A stretch of 64,000 bases of DNA from Rhizobium sp. Leaf306 (GCF_001423425.1 NZ_LMNX01000005.1:173676-237675), one strand, 5' to 3'; positions 1 through 9,402 are shown, counted from the stretch's first letter. Notes: a model not told the origin generated them from the sequence alone. Made by a program: numbers and translations.

Positions 1-1094
1 CGGTTGAAACCGGCCGTATCTCAAAGATTCTCGCATTCCGCGGTATCGAGCGCACCGCCATCGAAGAAGCCCATGCAGGTGACATCGTCGCCATCGCCGG
101 CCTTTCCAAGGGTACGGTTGCCGACACGTTCTGCGATCCTTCGGTTACCGAAGCGATGACGGCGCAGCCGATCGATCCGCCGACCGTTACCATGTCCTTC
201 CTCGTCAACGACAGCCCGCTTGCCGGCACCGAAGGCGACAAGGTTACCAGCCGCGTCATTCGTGACCGTCTGTTCAAGGAAGCCGAAGGCAACGTTGCGC
301 TGAAGATCGAAGAGTCTGACGGCAAGGATTCGTTCTTCGTGTCCGGCCGCGGCGAATTGCAGCTTGCCGTTCTGATCGAGACCATGCGTCGCGAAGGCTT
401 CGAGCTTGCCGTTTCGCGTCCGCGCGTCGTCATGCACAAGGATGAAGCAACCGGCCAGACGCTGGAGCCGATCGAAGAAGTCGTGATCGACGTTGACGAA
501 GAGCATTCCGGTATCGTCGTGCAGAAGATGTCCGAGCGCAAGGCCGAGATGGTCGAGCTTCGTCCGTCCGGCGGCAGCCGCGTTCGCCTGGTATTCTACG
601 CGCCAACCCGCGGCCTGATCGGCTACCAGTCGGAACTTCTGACCGACACGCGCGGCACGGCGATCATGAACCGTCTGTTCCACGACTATCAGCCTTACAA
701 GGGTGCGATCGTCGGTCGCGTCAACGGCGTTCTCCTGTCGAACCAGTCCGGTGAAGCCGTCGCCTACGCGATGTTCAACCTGGAAGACCGTGGCCCGATG
801 ATCATCGAGCCAGGCGAAAAGGTTTATGCCGGTATGATCATCGGCATCCATACCCGCGACAACGACCTCGAAGTCAACGTTCTCAAGGGCAAGCAGCTGA
901 CCAACATCCGCTCGGCCGGCAAGGACGAAGCTGTTCGCCTGACGCCGCCGATCCGCATGACGCTCGACCGCGCGCTGTCCTGGATCCAGGACGACGAACT
1001 GATGGAAGTCACGCCGAAGTCGATCCGCCTGCGCAAGATCCATCTTGACGCAAACGACCGCAAGCGCTTCGACAAGTCGAAGGCCGCTCTCTAA
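1..1094 (+). CDS. typA: Ribosome-associated GTPase TypA/BipA, C-terminal part
   Basis: The reading frame is open from the window edge (first full codon at base 3) to a TAA at 1092-1094, giving 363 residues; the N-terminal GTPase domain lies outside the window. The part seen holds the translational-factor beta-barrel, the EF-G-like domain III/V (FFVSGRGELQLAVLIETMRR, RPRVVMHKDE, APTRGLIGYQSELL) and the TypA-specific C-terminal domain ending in a basic tail. TypA binds the 70S ribosome and assists 50S assembly and stress adaptation. It is followed by a strong terminator, so it ends its transcription unit. Identity is secure; the start cannot be seen. Confidence 0.97.
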   Translation, partial: VETGRISKILAFRGIERTAIEEAHAGDIVAIAGLSKGTVADTFCDPSVTEAMTAQPIDPPTVTMSFLVNDSPLAGTEGDKVTSRVIRDRLFKEAEGNVALKIEESDGKDSFFVSGRGELQLAVLIETMRREGFELAVSRPRVVMHKDEATGQTLEPIEEVVIDVDEEHSGIVVQKMSERKAEMVELRPSGGSRVRLVFYAPTRGLIGYQSELLTDTRGTAIMNRLFHDYQPYKGAIVGRVNGVLLSNQSGEAVAYAMFNLEDRGPMIIEPGEKVYAGMIIGIHTRDNDLEVNVLKGKQLTNIRSAGKDEAVRLTPPIRMTLDRALSWIQDDELMEVTPKSIRLRKIHLDANDRKRFDKSKAAL

Positions 1095-1121
1095 CAGGCG
1101 CGCTTTTGAGACCATCCAAGA

Positions 1122-1149
1122 CCCCGGCAGAAATGCCGGGGTTTTTTTG
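1122..1149 (+). terminator. Rho-independent terminator after typA
   Basis: A perfect 8-bp stem (CCCCGGCA at 1122-1129 with TGCCGGGG at 1134-1141), loop GAAA, followed directly by a run of seven T. It sits 28 bases after the typA stop. Confidence 0.93.
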
Positions 1150-1294
1150 TGGCTTGGTCTGGGCCATGCTTGTGGCGAAGGTAAAAAATGCGTTAACCTC
1201 CTTGCCATCGTCCACATGAGAAGCTTGTGGGCAATCCACATTACCCGGGTCACGGGAATGGCGGAAAGGCCATGGCAGGACCTAGAATCGCGTT

Positions 1295-1801
1295 ATGAAA
1301 ACGTTATCGATCGATGTCAGGCGTGCGGAGCCGCAAGACGCCCCGGCTATCTCCGAGGTGCACCGCCAGGCATGGTCGCAAGCCTATGCCGGCCTCATTC
1401 CGCACAAGCCGCTGATCCAGATGCTGGAGCGCCGCGGCGAGGGGTGGTGGCGCAAGGCCGTCCGCGGGCCGGCGACGCTTCTGGTTCTGGATATCGGTGG
1501 CGTTATCGCGGGTTATGCGACGATCGGCCTCAACCGCGCCCGTGCGCTTCCCTATGACGGCGAGATCTACGAGATCTACCTGCGCCCGGAATATCAGGGC
1601 GTCGGCCTTGGCCGCCGCCTGTTCGGCGAAAGCCGCAGGCTGCTGAAATCGCTTGGCTGCAAGGGCTTGGTCGTCTGGTGCCTGGAAGACAGCGAGCATG
1701 CTGTCCGCTTTTTGCGATCCCATGGCGGGGCGGATTTGGCAGAGGGCATGGAGGACTTCGACGGAAAGTCCCTAAAGAAGATTGGTTTCGTCTGGCACTG
1801 A
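1295..1801 (+). CDS. GNAT family N-acetyltransferase
   Basis: A 168-residue single-domain GNAT protein. The acetyl-CoA binding motif A is visible at residues 98-108 (RPEYQGVGLGR, fitting Q/R-x-x-G-x-G/A), followed by the helix that packs on the cofactor, and a C-terminal strand ending in GFVWH. The substrate cannot be told from the sequence; it may acetylate a small amine, a peptide N-terminus or an antibiotic. It stands alone between typA and ppa on the same strand, 145 bases after the typA terminator, so it probably has its own promoter. Confidence 0.88.
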   Translation: MKTLSIDVRRAEPQDAPAISEVHRQAWSQAYAGLIPHKPLIQMLERRGEGWWRKAVRGPATLLVLDIGGVIAGYATIGLNRARALPYDGEIYEIYLRPEYQGVGLGRRLFGESRRLLKSLGCKGLVVWCLEDSEHAVRFLRSHGGADLAEGMEDFDGKSLKKIGFVWH

Positions 1802-1916
1802 CTTCGGGGCCGAAAGGTGCGCCACGACTTAACCTTGGCGGCAAACCTGTGTTGCCTTGCCAGCCAATTCCCGCTATCGACGGTTCACAAGTTCGTAAAC
1901 CTCATCGGGGAAGACT

Positions 1917-2450
1917 ATGCGCATCGATGCAATTTCTGTTGGCAAGAATCCGCCTGAAGACGTCAACGTAATCGTTGAAGTACCTGTCGGCGGCCAGCCC
2001 ATCAAGTACGAGATGGACAAGGAAGCCGGCGCCCTGATCGTCGACCGTTTCCTGTACACACCGATGACCTATCCGGGCAATTACGGCTTCGTGCCGCATA
2101 CGCTGTCCGAGGATGGTGATCCGATCGACGTTCTGATCTGCAACACCCGCCCGCTGGTTCCCGGTTGCGTCATCAATGTCCGCCCGATCGGCGTGATGGT
2201 GATGGAAGACGACGGCGGCAAGGACGAGAAGATCATTGCCGTGCCGGTTCCGAAGCTGACCCAGCGCTACGACAAGATCAAGAACTACACCGATATGCCA
2301 GAGATCACGCTGAAGCAGATCGAGCACTTCTTCACGCATTACAAGGATCTGGAGCCCGGCAAGTGGGTGAAGATCGAAGGCTGGAAGGACGTTGACGTCG
2401 CCAAGAAAATGATCGTCGCGGCGATCGAACGCTTCAACGCTCAGAAGTAA
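1917..2450 (+). CDS. ppa: Inorganic pyrophosphatase (family I)
   Basis: A 177-residue soluble family I pyrophosphatase, the usual bacterial length. It hydrolyses PPi to two phosphates with Mg2+ and pulls biosynthetic reactions forward. The metal-binding aspartates are in DGDPIDV (residues 66-72) and EDDGGKDEK (97-105), and the substrate-binding KYEMDKEAG (30-38) and YPGNYGF (52-58) are intact. Monocistronic: preceded by 115 bases of non-coding DNA and followed by its own terminator. Confidence 0.97.
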   Translation: MRIDAISVGKNPPEDVNVIVEVPVGGQPIKYEMDKEAGALIVDRFLYTPMTYPGNYGFVPHTLSEDGDPIDVLICNTRPLVPGCVINVRPIGVMVMEDDGGKDEKIIAVPVPKLTQRYDKIKNYTDMPEITLKQIEHFFTHYKDLEPGKWVKIEGWKDVDVAKKMIVAAIERFNAQK

Positions 2451-2471
2451 TCTTTACCGCTGACCGCTTCC

Positions 2472-2509
2472 AAAATCCTCCGGTTCGTCTCGAGCCGGGG
2501 GATTTTTTG
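2472..2509 (+). terminator. Rho-independent terminator after ppa
   Basis: Stem of AATCCTCCGGTTCG with CGAGCCGGGGGATT (two imperfect pairs), TCT loop, and a T-rich tail; about 20 bases after the ppa stop. Confidence 0.88.
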
Positions 2510-2525
2510 TTTCCGCTCGTAAGCC

Positions 2526-2569
2526 CAAAACAAAAACGGCCCGCGCGGGAAATTTCCCACCGCGGGCCG
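2526..2569 (-). terminator. Terminator of yggT (minus strand)
   Basis: Inverted repeat CGGCCCGCG (2537-2545) with CGCGGGCCG (2561-2569); on the minus strand it is followed by TTTTTGTTTT. It lies just past the yggT stop and, with the ppa terminator, separates the two convergent genes. Confidence 0.85.
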
Positions 2570-2597
2570 ACCGTGTCCGTGCTGAAAGTCTTTGGCT

Positions 2598-2891
2598 TCA
2601 GCCTGCGAGAGCAGGATAGATCGAGGTCCACATCAGCGAGCGAATGAAGAAGATGATCAGAAGCACGATGATGGGCGAAATGTCGATACCACCGAGGTTC
2701 GGCATGACCCGGCGGATCGGCGCAAGGACAGGCTCGGTGACATTGAAGAGAAACCGGCCGATTGCATCGACAAACTGGTTGCTCGAATTGATCACGTTGA
2801 AGGCGAAGAGCCATGAAAAGATGGCGCTGGCGATCAAGATCCAGGTGTAAAGGTTCAAGGCCAAGTCAATGGTCTGAAACAGGGCGAGCAT
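2598..2891 (-). CDS. YggT family integral membrane protein
   Basis: A 97-residue protein with two long hydrophobic segments (about residues 5-30 and 70-92) flanking a short loop containing EPVLAPIRRVMPNLGGIDISP, the signature of the YggT/Ycf19 family. Members are implicated in cell shape, division or osmotic balance, but the biochemical role is not established. Monocistronic, convergent with ppa. Function beyond the family name is unknown. Confidence 0.9.
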   Translation of the reverse strand: MLALFQTIDLALNLYTWILIASAIFSWLFAFNVINSSNQFVDAIGRFLFNVTEPVLAPIRRVMPNLGGIDISPIIVLLIIFFIRSLMWTSIYPALAG

Positions 2892-3033
2892 TCACGTCTC
2901 CATTTCTTTGTTGACAGACATGTAGACATTGGCGAACTAACGGGCAAGTGCCGTCTATGGCCCGCGTCGCAGGATGTTTAACGGCGGCGTGTGCATATCG
3001 TGGGTTTCCGGCTTCGCTGAAAGTACAGGTTCC

Positions 3034-4269
3034 ATGTCCATACCCACATCGGGTGATCGCTTCGCCGCCTTTCGTCACGCAGCTTATACGCGTTTCTTTC
3101 TCAGCCGGTTCTTCGCAGCCTTCGCGATCCAGATTGTCAGCGTCTCCGTCGGCTGGCAGATGTATGACGAGACGCGCAATCCTCTCTATCTCGGTCTGAT
3201 CGGGCTCTTCCAGTTTCTGCCGTCGCTGCTTTTGATCCTGGTGACGGGATCGGTCGCCGATCGCTACAACCGACGCATGATCATGGCGATCTGCATGGTC
3301 GTGGGCGGGCTTTGTTCGGCGGCGCTTTTGGCGCTCACCATCACCGACTCGTTCACGCCGTGGCTCGTATTTTCGATCCTCGTCGTGTTCGGCATCGAGC
3401 GCGCCTTCATGGGGCCGGCGGTGCAGTCGCTCGGACCGAACCTCGTGCCGGAAGAAGACCTTCCCAATGCGATCGCCTGGAATTCGTCCTCCTGGCAGAC
3501 GGCATCGATCCTCGGGCCGGTGTTCGGCGGGCTACTCTACGGCGCCAGCTCGATTGCGGCCTATTCGGTCGCCTGTTTTCTGATGACGGTTGCCGCCATC
3601 CTCGTGTTTATGATCCCCAAGCCGGCGCAGCGCACGCCTGCCTCGAAAGTCAGCTGGGATGAGATGCTGGCCGGTTTCCGCTTCATCGCCGGCGAGAAGA
3701 TCGTGCTCGGTGCGATCTCGCTCGATCTGTTTGCTGTGCTGCTCGGTGGCGCCGTGGCGCTGATGCCGATCTTTGCCCGCGACGTGCTGGAGCTTGGCCC
3801 CTGGGGTCTCGGCCTGTTGCGCGCAGCGCCCGGCATCGGCGCGATCGGCGTTGCGGTCTGGCTTGCCATCCATCCGATCCGCCACCATGCGGGCACGGCG
3901 ATGTTCATCGGCGTAGCGCTGTTCGGGTTGGGCACGCTGATCTTCGGCCTGTCGGCCACTCCGTGGATCTCGATTGCGGCCTTGATGCTGATGGGTGCGG
4001 CCGACATGATCTCCGTCTATGTGCGTGAGACGCTGATCGCGCTCTGGACGCCTGATGAGGTGCGCGGCCGGGTGAATGCCGTCAACATGGTGTTTGTCGG
4101 CGCATCGAACGAGCTGGGCGAGTTCCGGGCCGGAACCATGGCGCACGCGATCGGCGCGGTCCCTGCCGTCGTCATCGGCGGCATCGGCACACTCGCGGTC
4201 GCCGTGATCTGGTCGATCGGCTTTCCAAAACTTCGCAAGATCGATAATCTGGAAGCGCCGCAGCGCTGA
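3034..4269 (+). CDS. MFS transporter (MFS_3 / enterobactin-exporter-like)
   Basis: A 411-residue inner-membrane major facilitator with about 10-12 hydrophobic segments. The loop motif GSVADRYNRRMIM after helix 2 is the MFS motif A variant, and residues such as GPAVQSLGPNLVPEEDLPNAIAWNSSSWQ and VRGRVNAVNMVFVGASNELGEFRAG are typical of the MFS_3 group of proton-driven drug or siderophore exporters. The start at 3034 (MSIPTSGDRFAAF) is preferred; an ATG at 2974 would add 20 poorly conserved-looking residues. The substrate is unknown. It converges with the next gene, with one base between the two stops. Confidence 0.88.
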   Translation: MSIPTSGDRFAAFRHAAYTRFFLSRFFAAFAIQIVSVSVGWQMYDETRNPLYLGLIGLFQFLPSLLLILVTGSVADRYNRRMIMAICMVVGGLCSAALLALTITDSFTPWLVFSILVVFGIERAFMGPAVQSLGPNLVPEEDLPNAIAWNSSSWQTASILGPVFGGLLYGASSIAAYSVACFLMTVAAILVFMIPKPAQRTPASKVSWDEMLAGFRFIAGEKIVLGAISLDLFAVLLGGAVALMPIFARDVLELGPWGLGLLRAAPGIGAIGVAVWLAIHPIRHHAGTAMFIGVALFGLGTLIFGLSATPWISIAALMLMGAADMISVYVRETLIALWTPDEVRGRVNAVNMVFVGASNELGEFRAGTMAHAIGAVPAVVIGGIGTLAVAVIWSIGFPKLRKIDNLEAPQR

Positions 4270-4270
4270 G

Positions 4271-5038
4271 TTATCCGTTGCCCTGGGCGGGATAGGTGGG
4301 CAGGGCCGGGCGGCTTGCCTCGGCGGCGGGTCGATCGAAGACGATGTCGAGGAAGGTCCACAGCCAGTCCTTCAATGCGTGGTCGAAGATCATCCGTCCT
4401 TCCAGATGCTGGTTTCCCTGCTGGGCATTCGGCATGCCAAAGCGTTCGGCACCGTGCACCACCCAGCGATGCATCATGGCGCGGGTCAGTTCCGCATGGA
4501 ACTGGACGCCCCAGGCATTCTCGCCGTAACGGATCGCCTGATGCGGATAGGCGTCGCCTTCCGCGAGCAGCTTTGCGCCCCGCGGCACGTCGAAGCCTTC
4601 GCGGTGGAAGTGGTAGACCATTTTCGGCCAGTGCATGAGAAGCCGGCCGTGTTCGGTGGCGCGCAGCGGATACCAGCCGATCTCGGTCACTTCGCCCTTC
4701 TGCGGCCCAACGCGGCCGCCGAGATTGCGCACCAGCATCTGGGCGCCGAGGCAAATCCCGAGATAGGGCTTGTTCTCCTTCAACGGCACGTCGATCCAGT
4801 CGATTTCCGTCTTGATGAACGGGTCCGGGTCGTTGGCGCTCATCGGACCACCGAAGACGACGGCGCCTGCGTGGCCGGACATCGAGTCGGGGAGGGGATC
4901 GCCGAGAGCGGGCCTGCGGATATCCAGCGCAAAGCCCTTGTCGACCAGCATCTGGCCGACGCGACCGGTGGACGAGGTTTCCTGATGCAGGATCGCGAGG
5001 ATGGGGAGTTTGGAGGATGGGCGGGAAGGGGTTCTCAT
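4271..5038 (-). CDS. Class I glutamine amidotransferase (GMP-synthase-like)
   Basis: A 255-residue stand-alone class I GATase domain. The catalytic triad is visible: nucleophile Cys96 in LGICLGAQML, and His181 with Glu183 in GVQFHAEL. Such proteins split glutamine to deliver ammonia or hydrolyse gamma-glutamyl bonds; the acceptor is unknown because no synthetase domain or partner is adjacent. It is the last gene of the minus-strand run hemC-hemD-mic60-hemY-terB, 26 bases after the TerB-like gene, and is probably cotranscribed with it. Confidence 0.88.
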   Translation of the reverse strand: MRTPSRPSSKLPILAILHQETSSTGRVGQMLVDKGFALDIRRPALGDPLPDSMSGHAGAVVFGGPMSANDPDPFIKTEIDWIDVPLKENKPYLGICLGAQMLVRNLGGRVGPQKGEVTEIGWYPLRATEHGRLLMHWPKMVYHFHREGFDVPRGAKLLAEGDAYPHQAIRYGENAWGVQFHAELTRAMMHRWVVHGAERFGMPNAQQGNQHLEGRMIFDHALKDWLWTFLDIVFDRPAAEASRPALPTYPAQGNG

Positions 5039-5064
5039 GACGTCACGTCCTGAAGCGTTCCTGG

Positions 5065-5559
5065 CTAGACCTTTTCTTCCTCTTCCCCTGCGACCGGATG
5101 AGCCGAGGTGCGCGCGGCCGCTTCCTGCCGCTGTAGAACCCGGTCTCGGGCGGAAACGCCCAGGAGATCGGCGATACGCCAGATCACGTGGTCCTCGATC
5201 TCGCTGCGCTGCCCATCCGCGTAGACGATATCCCAGAGGATACCGAGAAGCTCGATCCGGTCCTCTTCGTCAACCAGATGCTTTCTGAGATCCGAGGTGA
5301 ACCGGTAATAGTCGACAGCTTCGCTTCCAGCCTGCCGGCCCGCTTCTATCAGCGACTGCAACCCTTCCGGGCTCAGATCGTAACGATCGCGCATGAGGTC
5401 GCGGAACTTCTGCTGCTCTTCCTCGGACATGTTGCCATCGGCTTCCATGACCTGAAAACAGAGCGCCACAAAAGCAACGCGCGGGTCGTCGGGCGCAAAT
5501 TCATCCGTATGGTGCGGGGCTGTCAGCGTGTGGAGGAAGGCCTGGATGCGATCGAGCAT
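5065..5559 (-). CDS. TerB-like protein (tellurite resistance TerB family)
   Basis: A 164-residue all-helical cytoplasmic protein. VAFVALCFQVMEADGNMSEEEQQKF and a second, similar unit ELLGILWDIVYADGQRSEIEDHV are the paired helix-turn motifs of the TerB fold, with acidic metal-binding residues in each (EADGNMSEEE, YADGQRSEIE). The family name comes from tellurite plasmids; chromosomal members like this one have no shown role in tellurite resistance. It follows hemY by 27 bases on the same strand and is likely in the heme operon. Confidence 0.82.
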   Translation of the reverse strand: MLDRIQAFLHTLTAPHHTDEFAPDDPRVAFVALCFQVMEADGNMSEEEQQKFRDLMRDRYDLSPEGLQSLIEAGRQAGSEAVDYYRFTSDLRKHLVDEEDRIELLGILWDIVYADGQRSEIEDHVIWRIADLLGVSARDRVLQRQEAAARTSAHPVAGEEEEKV

Positions 5560-5586
5560 ATGTAATCTAGGCCTTCTCCGGTTTTT

Positions 5587-7212
5587 CTAATAAAGCCTCA
5601 GCCTCGTGGGAGACTTCTCGGCACTTGCGTCCTTGACACCGGGATCATCGGGCGGACGACCGAAAAAGGGAACGGGCTCGTCCTGCTTTTCTGCCTCCGG
5701 AGGCTGCTCCGGTGTCACATTCGTGGCCGTAGGTGTTTTTGCTGCAACAGCTAAGTCTTCCTGAGGCACTACAACGGGCTGCATGTCGGCAGCAACCTGA
5801 TTGGTGCTCTCGTTTTCCGGTGTTTCGACAGTCGGCGTGACGTCTTCGCGAAGCGTGATTGCCGGAAGCGTTGCGATCGCCTCGTCTGCGGCCAGGGTGC
5901 CGTCTTCGACGGGTCCTTCGATCTGGCCGAACGGGACTTTCCATTCGAAGGCATCAAGACGTCCGGTGACCGGCGAGAGCGGCAACCATTTGTCCGAAAC
6001 GATACCGTCGGCAACCCAGGCAGGATCACGGCCGGCGCGCAGCGCTTGCGCCATCCAGTGACGGACACGGCCCTGATCGCCGGTATCCGCTTCCTCGATA
6101 TCGGCCAGCAGGAGATAGGCGGCCTCACGCGACTGCATGCGGGCTGCAGCTTCTGCCTTGGCGCGCGCCTTGGGGAACTGCTGGGCATCGAGAGCTGCCT
6201 GCGCGACGACCAGCAGCGATTCGATGTTGTTGGGACGCAGTGCTTCGAGCTTTTCGGCACGCTTCAGACGGTCAAGCGTGCTATCGCCGCTGCGGGCGCG
6301 GACATAGGTGCGGCCGAGATCCGGATGCGGCTCGATCTTCCAGGCGCTTTCGAGGATGCTTGCTGCCTTGCGGATATTGTCTTCGCGCAGATAGGCCTTG
6401 GCTGCAATGATCGCGGCCGGCACGAGGCCCTTGGCGAGCTTCAGAGCGGCCTTTGCATCTTCGCGGGCACCGTTCGGGTCGCCTTCCAGGCGTTCGCTCG
6501 CCTTGGCGGTCAGAAGAACGGCTTTCAAGCGCTCGGCTTCGCCGCGTTCGAGCACACTTGCCGCCCGCTGTTGATCGAGTAGCTGGATGGCCTCGTCCCA
6601 ACGGCCGGACTGGCTGCGCGATTCGAGCGTCGCCTGGGCTGCCCAGGGCAGGTAGGGCGCATGTTCGACGGCTTTTTCGGCATACTGGCGAGCAGCTTCG
6701 TTGGCGCCGAGACGGCGTGCTTCCATGTAAAGGCCGCGAAGACCGAGTTCACGGGTTTCCGGGTCTTCGGCCATCTGTTCGAACTTGGCCCGTGCGTCCG
6801 CATGGCGGCCTTCGATCAGGGCCGCCTGCGCTTCCAAAAGGTGAATGAGCGGTTCCTGATCGGCGCTGAGCAGGCCGCGGGTGCGGATGCTCATCTTGCG
6901 GGCAAGAACGGCATTGCCGGCACCGGCTGCGATCAGGCCGGTCGAGAGCGCCTGATAGCCGCGGTCACGCTTGCGGGTACGGAAATAGCGACGTACCGAG
7001 AGCGGCGATGTCCAGATGACGCCGATGACCCACCAGACGATCATGACAGCCGCAATCAGCGCAACGACCATCGTGGCGGCCACCATGATGCTGGTCTCGA
7101 TCAGATGGTCCTGCCAGGTGATGGAAATCAGCCCGGGGCGATCCGCAATCCAGGAAAAGCCCCAGCCGAGGCCCAGAACCACGAGAAGAAAAATGAAGAG
7201 CCTGATGATCAT
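5587..7212 (-). CDS. hemY: HemY, membrane-anchored TPR protein of heme synthesis
   Basis: A 541-residue protein with two N-terminal membrane segments (about residues 3-21 and 41-66), a HemY_N domain (ending near RRYFRTRKRDRGYQALSTGLIAAGAGN), then a string of TPR-like helices (ALEAL, LAKKMS...ARAKFEQM) and a Pro/Glu-rich low-complexity tail. HemY of this type is not the Bacillus coproporphyrinogen oxidase but a scaffold-like inner-membrane protein of proteobacterial heme operons with unclear function. The tail (about residues 440-541) is rich in P, T, E and probably disordered. It lies 21 bases after the mitofilin gene. Confidence 0.93.
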   Translation of the reverse strand: MIIRLFIFLLVVLGLGWGFSWIADRPGLISITWQDHLIETSIMVAATMVVALIAAVMIVWWVIGVIWTSPLSVRRYFRTRKRDRGYQALSTGLIAAGAGNAVLARKMSIRTRGLLSADQEPLIHLLEAQAALIEGRHADARAKFEQMAEDPETRELGLRGLYMEARRLGANEAARQYAEKAVEHAPYLPWAAQATLESRSQSGRWDEAIQLLDQQRAASVLERGEAERLKAVLLTAKASERLEGDPNGAREDAKAALKLAKGLVPAAIIAAKAYLREDNIRKAASILESAWKIEPHPDLGRTYVRARSGDSTLDRLKRAEKLEALRPNNIESLLVVAQAALDAQQFPKARAKAEAAARMQSREAAYLLLADIEEADTGDQGRVRHWMAQALRAGRDPAWVADGIVSDKWLPLSPVTGRLDAFEWKVPFGQIEGPVEDGTLAADEAIATLPAITLREDVTPTVETPENESTNQVAADMQPVVVPQEDLAVAAKTPTATNVTPEQPPEAEKQDEPVPFFGRPPDDPGVKDASAEKSPTRLRLY

Positions 7213-7233
7213 CCGTTTCTTTCTTCTTCAGCC

Positions 7234-8601
7234 TTAAGAGCCTGATTTCGTGCCAGCAAGCGCGCGCGAAAGAGTTCCGCTCACGAGATTTTCAACCTGT
7301 ACCCGCGCATCCAGCTTGCGCTTGAAATCGGTAGACGCAGATTTCGCGGCTTCCGGCAGCGTATCCCACTGCTGGGCGGCAGCCTGCAGGTCGCCGTTGC
7401 GCAACCGGTCCTCGATGCGCGATACGATCGCGTCGACCGTGTCACCCTCGACATCGCCGACGCGGCGAACCTTGACCACCGACATGGCGGAGGACAGAAG
7501 CCGGCCGGCAATGCCCTGGTCGGGATCTGCAGGCACAGACGCCTGGATGATCGCATCCGCGACGGCGGGAAACTCGCTCTGCAGCTGTTCACGCGACGGC
7601 GCGCCGTCTGCGGCGAATGTCTTGAGCTCGGCGATCGCGGGATCGTCGCCGGCAATGTTCGTATAGGCCTGAAGCTCTGCCTCGAACGAGCCGCCACGAT
7701 CGATGGCGGCCTTCAATCCGGCAGCAGCGACGGCGCGGGCAACCTGCTGTTCCGGGCCGCGATCGTTGATCTGGGCCTCGGCCGCTTCCAGCCGACGGGA
7801 AAGCTCGGCCGTCTGCGTGGCTGCCGCAGCCTTGGTATCTGCCAGCTGCTGCTGGAGGGCATTCAAGCTTTCTTCGGTCGGACCGCCGGAATTCTGCGCG
7901 ACAGAACTTTCCAGCGCCTGAACGCGGCTTGCGAGTTCCGTATCGGGAGACGCCGGCTGGCTGCGCAGCGTCTGGATATCCTGGCGAAGAGCTTCGATTT
8001 CGTCCGACAGTTCGGTCGAGCCGGATGCTGCGGGGGTCGATGATGGAAGATAACCGGCATACTGCATGCTGCCCGCCAGCAGAAGCGCGACGATGCCGCC
8101 GAAAATGCCGGCAGCAATCAGCGTGGACGCCGAGGTCCCACCGGAGCGGGTGGCTGGCTGGGCGTCCGATGCCTTGTCAAAGGTTTCATGCTTAGCGGCA
8201 GGTTCGTCAAAACCGGGCGTGGGCGACGGGGTGAATTCCTCGGTCGGCGAGGGGGCAGCGTCACGAGCAGCGTCTGTCGCAATCGGCGCGTCCGGCTCGG
8301 TCACAACCGGATCGGCTGTTCCCGTCACACCTGGCTCGTCTCGCCCATGGGAGCTATCCGGCTGGCCGATCACGTGGGACGTGTCGGTCTCTTCAGGCAC
8401 GGTCGATGTCACCGGCTCGCCGGCCAGCGGGATGGCATCCGTCGTCTCAGAAGCTTCGACTTTTTCCGAAGCGGTTTCCGGGATGTCGCTGTCATTGCTG
8501 CGCACGGGCTCGGCCACCACGCCAGCGCCATCGGCCGTCAGGTCGATCGTGACCGGTTCTTTCTCCGCCATCGATCGGCGGGGTGGTTTTTCCGTTACCA
8601 T
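7234..8601 (-). CDS. Alphaproteobacterial mitofilin (Mic60) homolog
   Basis: About 455 residues: an acidic, Thr/Glu/Pro-rich N-terminal half, one membrane segment (STLIAAGIFGGIVALLLAGS), a coiled coil (EIEALRQDIQTLRSQ ... LNALQQQLADTKAAAA) and a C-terminal helical domain (VVKVRRVGDVEGDTVDAIVSR) of the mitofilin type. Alphaproteobacterial Mic60 is known from the literature to sit in the heme operon between hemD and hemY, as here, and to shape intracytoplasmic membranes. The start at 8601 (MVTEKPP) follows a GAGG ribosome site; an upstream ATG at 8685 would overlap the hemD stop and adds a non-conserved-looking leader. Confidence 0.88.
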   Translation of the reverse strand: MVTEKPPRRSMAEKEPVTIDLTADGAGVVAEPVRSNDSDIPETASEKVEASETTDAIPLAGEPVTSTVPEETDTSHVIGQPDSSHGRDEPGVTGTADPVVTEPDAPIATDAARDAAPSPTEEFTPSPTPGFDEPAAKHETFDKASDAQPATRSGGTSASTLIAAGIFGGIVALLLAGSMQYAGYLPSSTPAASGSTELSDEIEALRQDIQTLRSQPASPDTELASRVQALESSVAQNSGGPTEESLNALQQQLADTKAAAATQTAELSRRLEAAEAQINDRGPEQQVARAVAAAGLKAAIDRGGSFEAELQAYTNIAGDDPAIAELKTFAADGAPSREQLQSEFPAVADAIIQASVPADPDQGIAGRLLSSAMSVVKVRRVGDVEGDTVDAIVSRIEDRLRNGDLQAAAQQWDTLPEAAKSASTDFKRKLDARVQVENLVSGTLSRALAGTKSGS

Positions 8602-8684
8602 CTCGACCTCTTTTCGCATCTGCTCAGGGAAAGTAGTTGGTGGGGCAGGGTAAGGAAAGGGGAGCGAGAGAATTTGGCTTGGCA

Positions 8685-9398
8685 CTATGGTGAAAGAAAC
8701 GCGAAAAGTGCGTCTTCGTCGGGTGTTTCAGCGACGAAGATAGCAGGATGAAATTTTTCAGGCACCGCGGTAGCGACGTTTTTGCTGAGGCAGATGACCT
8801 GCAAATGTTCGATCGAGGCTGCAAACGGCTGCACGAGTTCGAAGAACAGCGCGGCGTTGTGGCGCGAATAGAGAAGGACTGCGTCGGCCGCCGGGCGGGT
8901 CAGAAGCGGTTCGATGATCTCGGTCCGGTAGCCGACCTTGACCATCCGGTAGATCTCGATCGTTTTGCAGGCGATGTCGCGGGCGTGTAACCCGTCCTCC
9001 AAATCCGGCGAACGCGGATTGCCGGCAAGATAGAGGAGACTGGATGTTTCGCCGACATCCTGGGCGATCCTCTCCACCAGATCATGCCCGGTGCCATCGC
9101 CGCAGCGGATATCGGTAAAGCCGAGGGTGCGTGCTGCCTCGCCGGTCGCTTCGCCGACGGCGTATATCTGCGTGGACAGGCGATGCCGGAGTTCGTGTCC
9201 AAGTTCGCCAAGCACGCGAACGGCTTCGGCGCTGGTCACGACAAGTGCGGAATGGGGTTCGGACAGCGCTTCTCGGGCGATCTCCAGGTGATGCTCGGCG
9301 CGGGTGAGCGGCAGGAAGACCGGCTGATGGCCGAGGGTTTCGAGCCGTGCTGCGGTTCGCCGGGCGGAATGGTCAGGGCGGGTAACGATGACCCGCAT
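8685..9398 (-). CDS. hemD: Uroporphyrinogen-III synthase
   Basis: 237 residues from MRVIVTRPDHSARRTAARLETLG, which is the conserved N-terminus of HemD; the frame is open further upstream but that part overlaps hemC. It has the two-domain HemD layout with VVTSAEAVRVL (about residue 66) and AVLLYSRHNAALFFELV near the C-terminal domain. The enzyme cyclises hydroxymethylbilane with inversion of ring D. The start is four bases after the hemC stop, so the two are translationally close; hemD proteins are poorly conserved, but the context makes this call secure. Confidence 0.93.
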   Translation of the reverse strand: MRVIVTRPDHSARRTAARLETLGHQPVFLPLTRAEHHLEIAREALSEPHSALVVTSAEAVRVLGELGHELRHRLSTQIYAVGEATGEAARTLGFTDIRCGDGTGHDLVERIAQDVGETSSLLYLAGNPRSPDLEDGLHARDIACKTIEIYRMVKVGYRTEIIEPLLTRPAADAVLLYSRHNAALFFELVQPFAASIEHLQVICLSKNVATAVPEKFHPAIFVAETPDEDALFAFLSP

Positions 9399-9402
9399 GG
9401 CG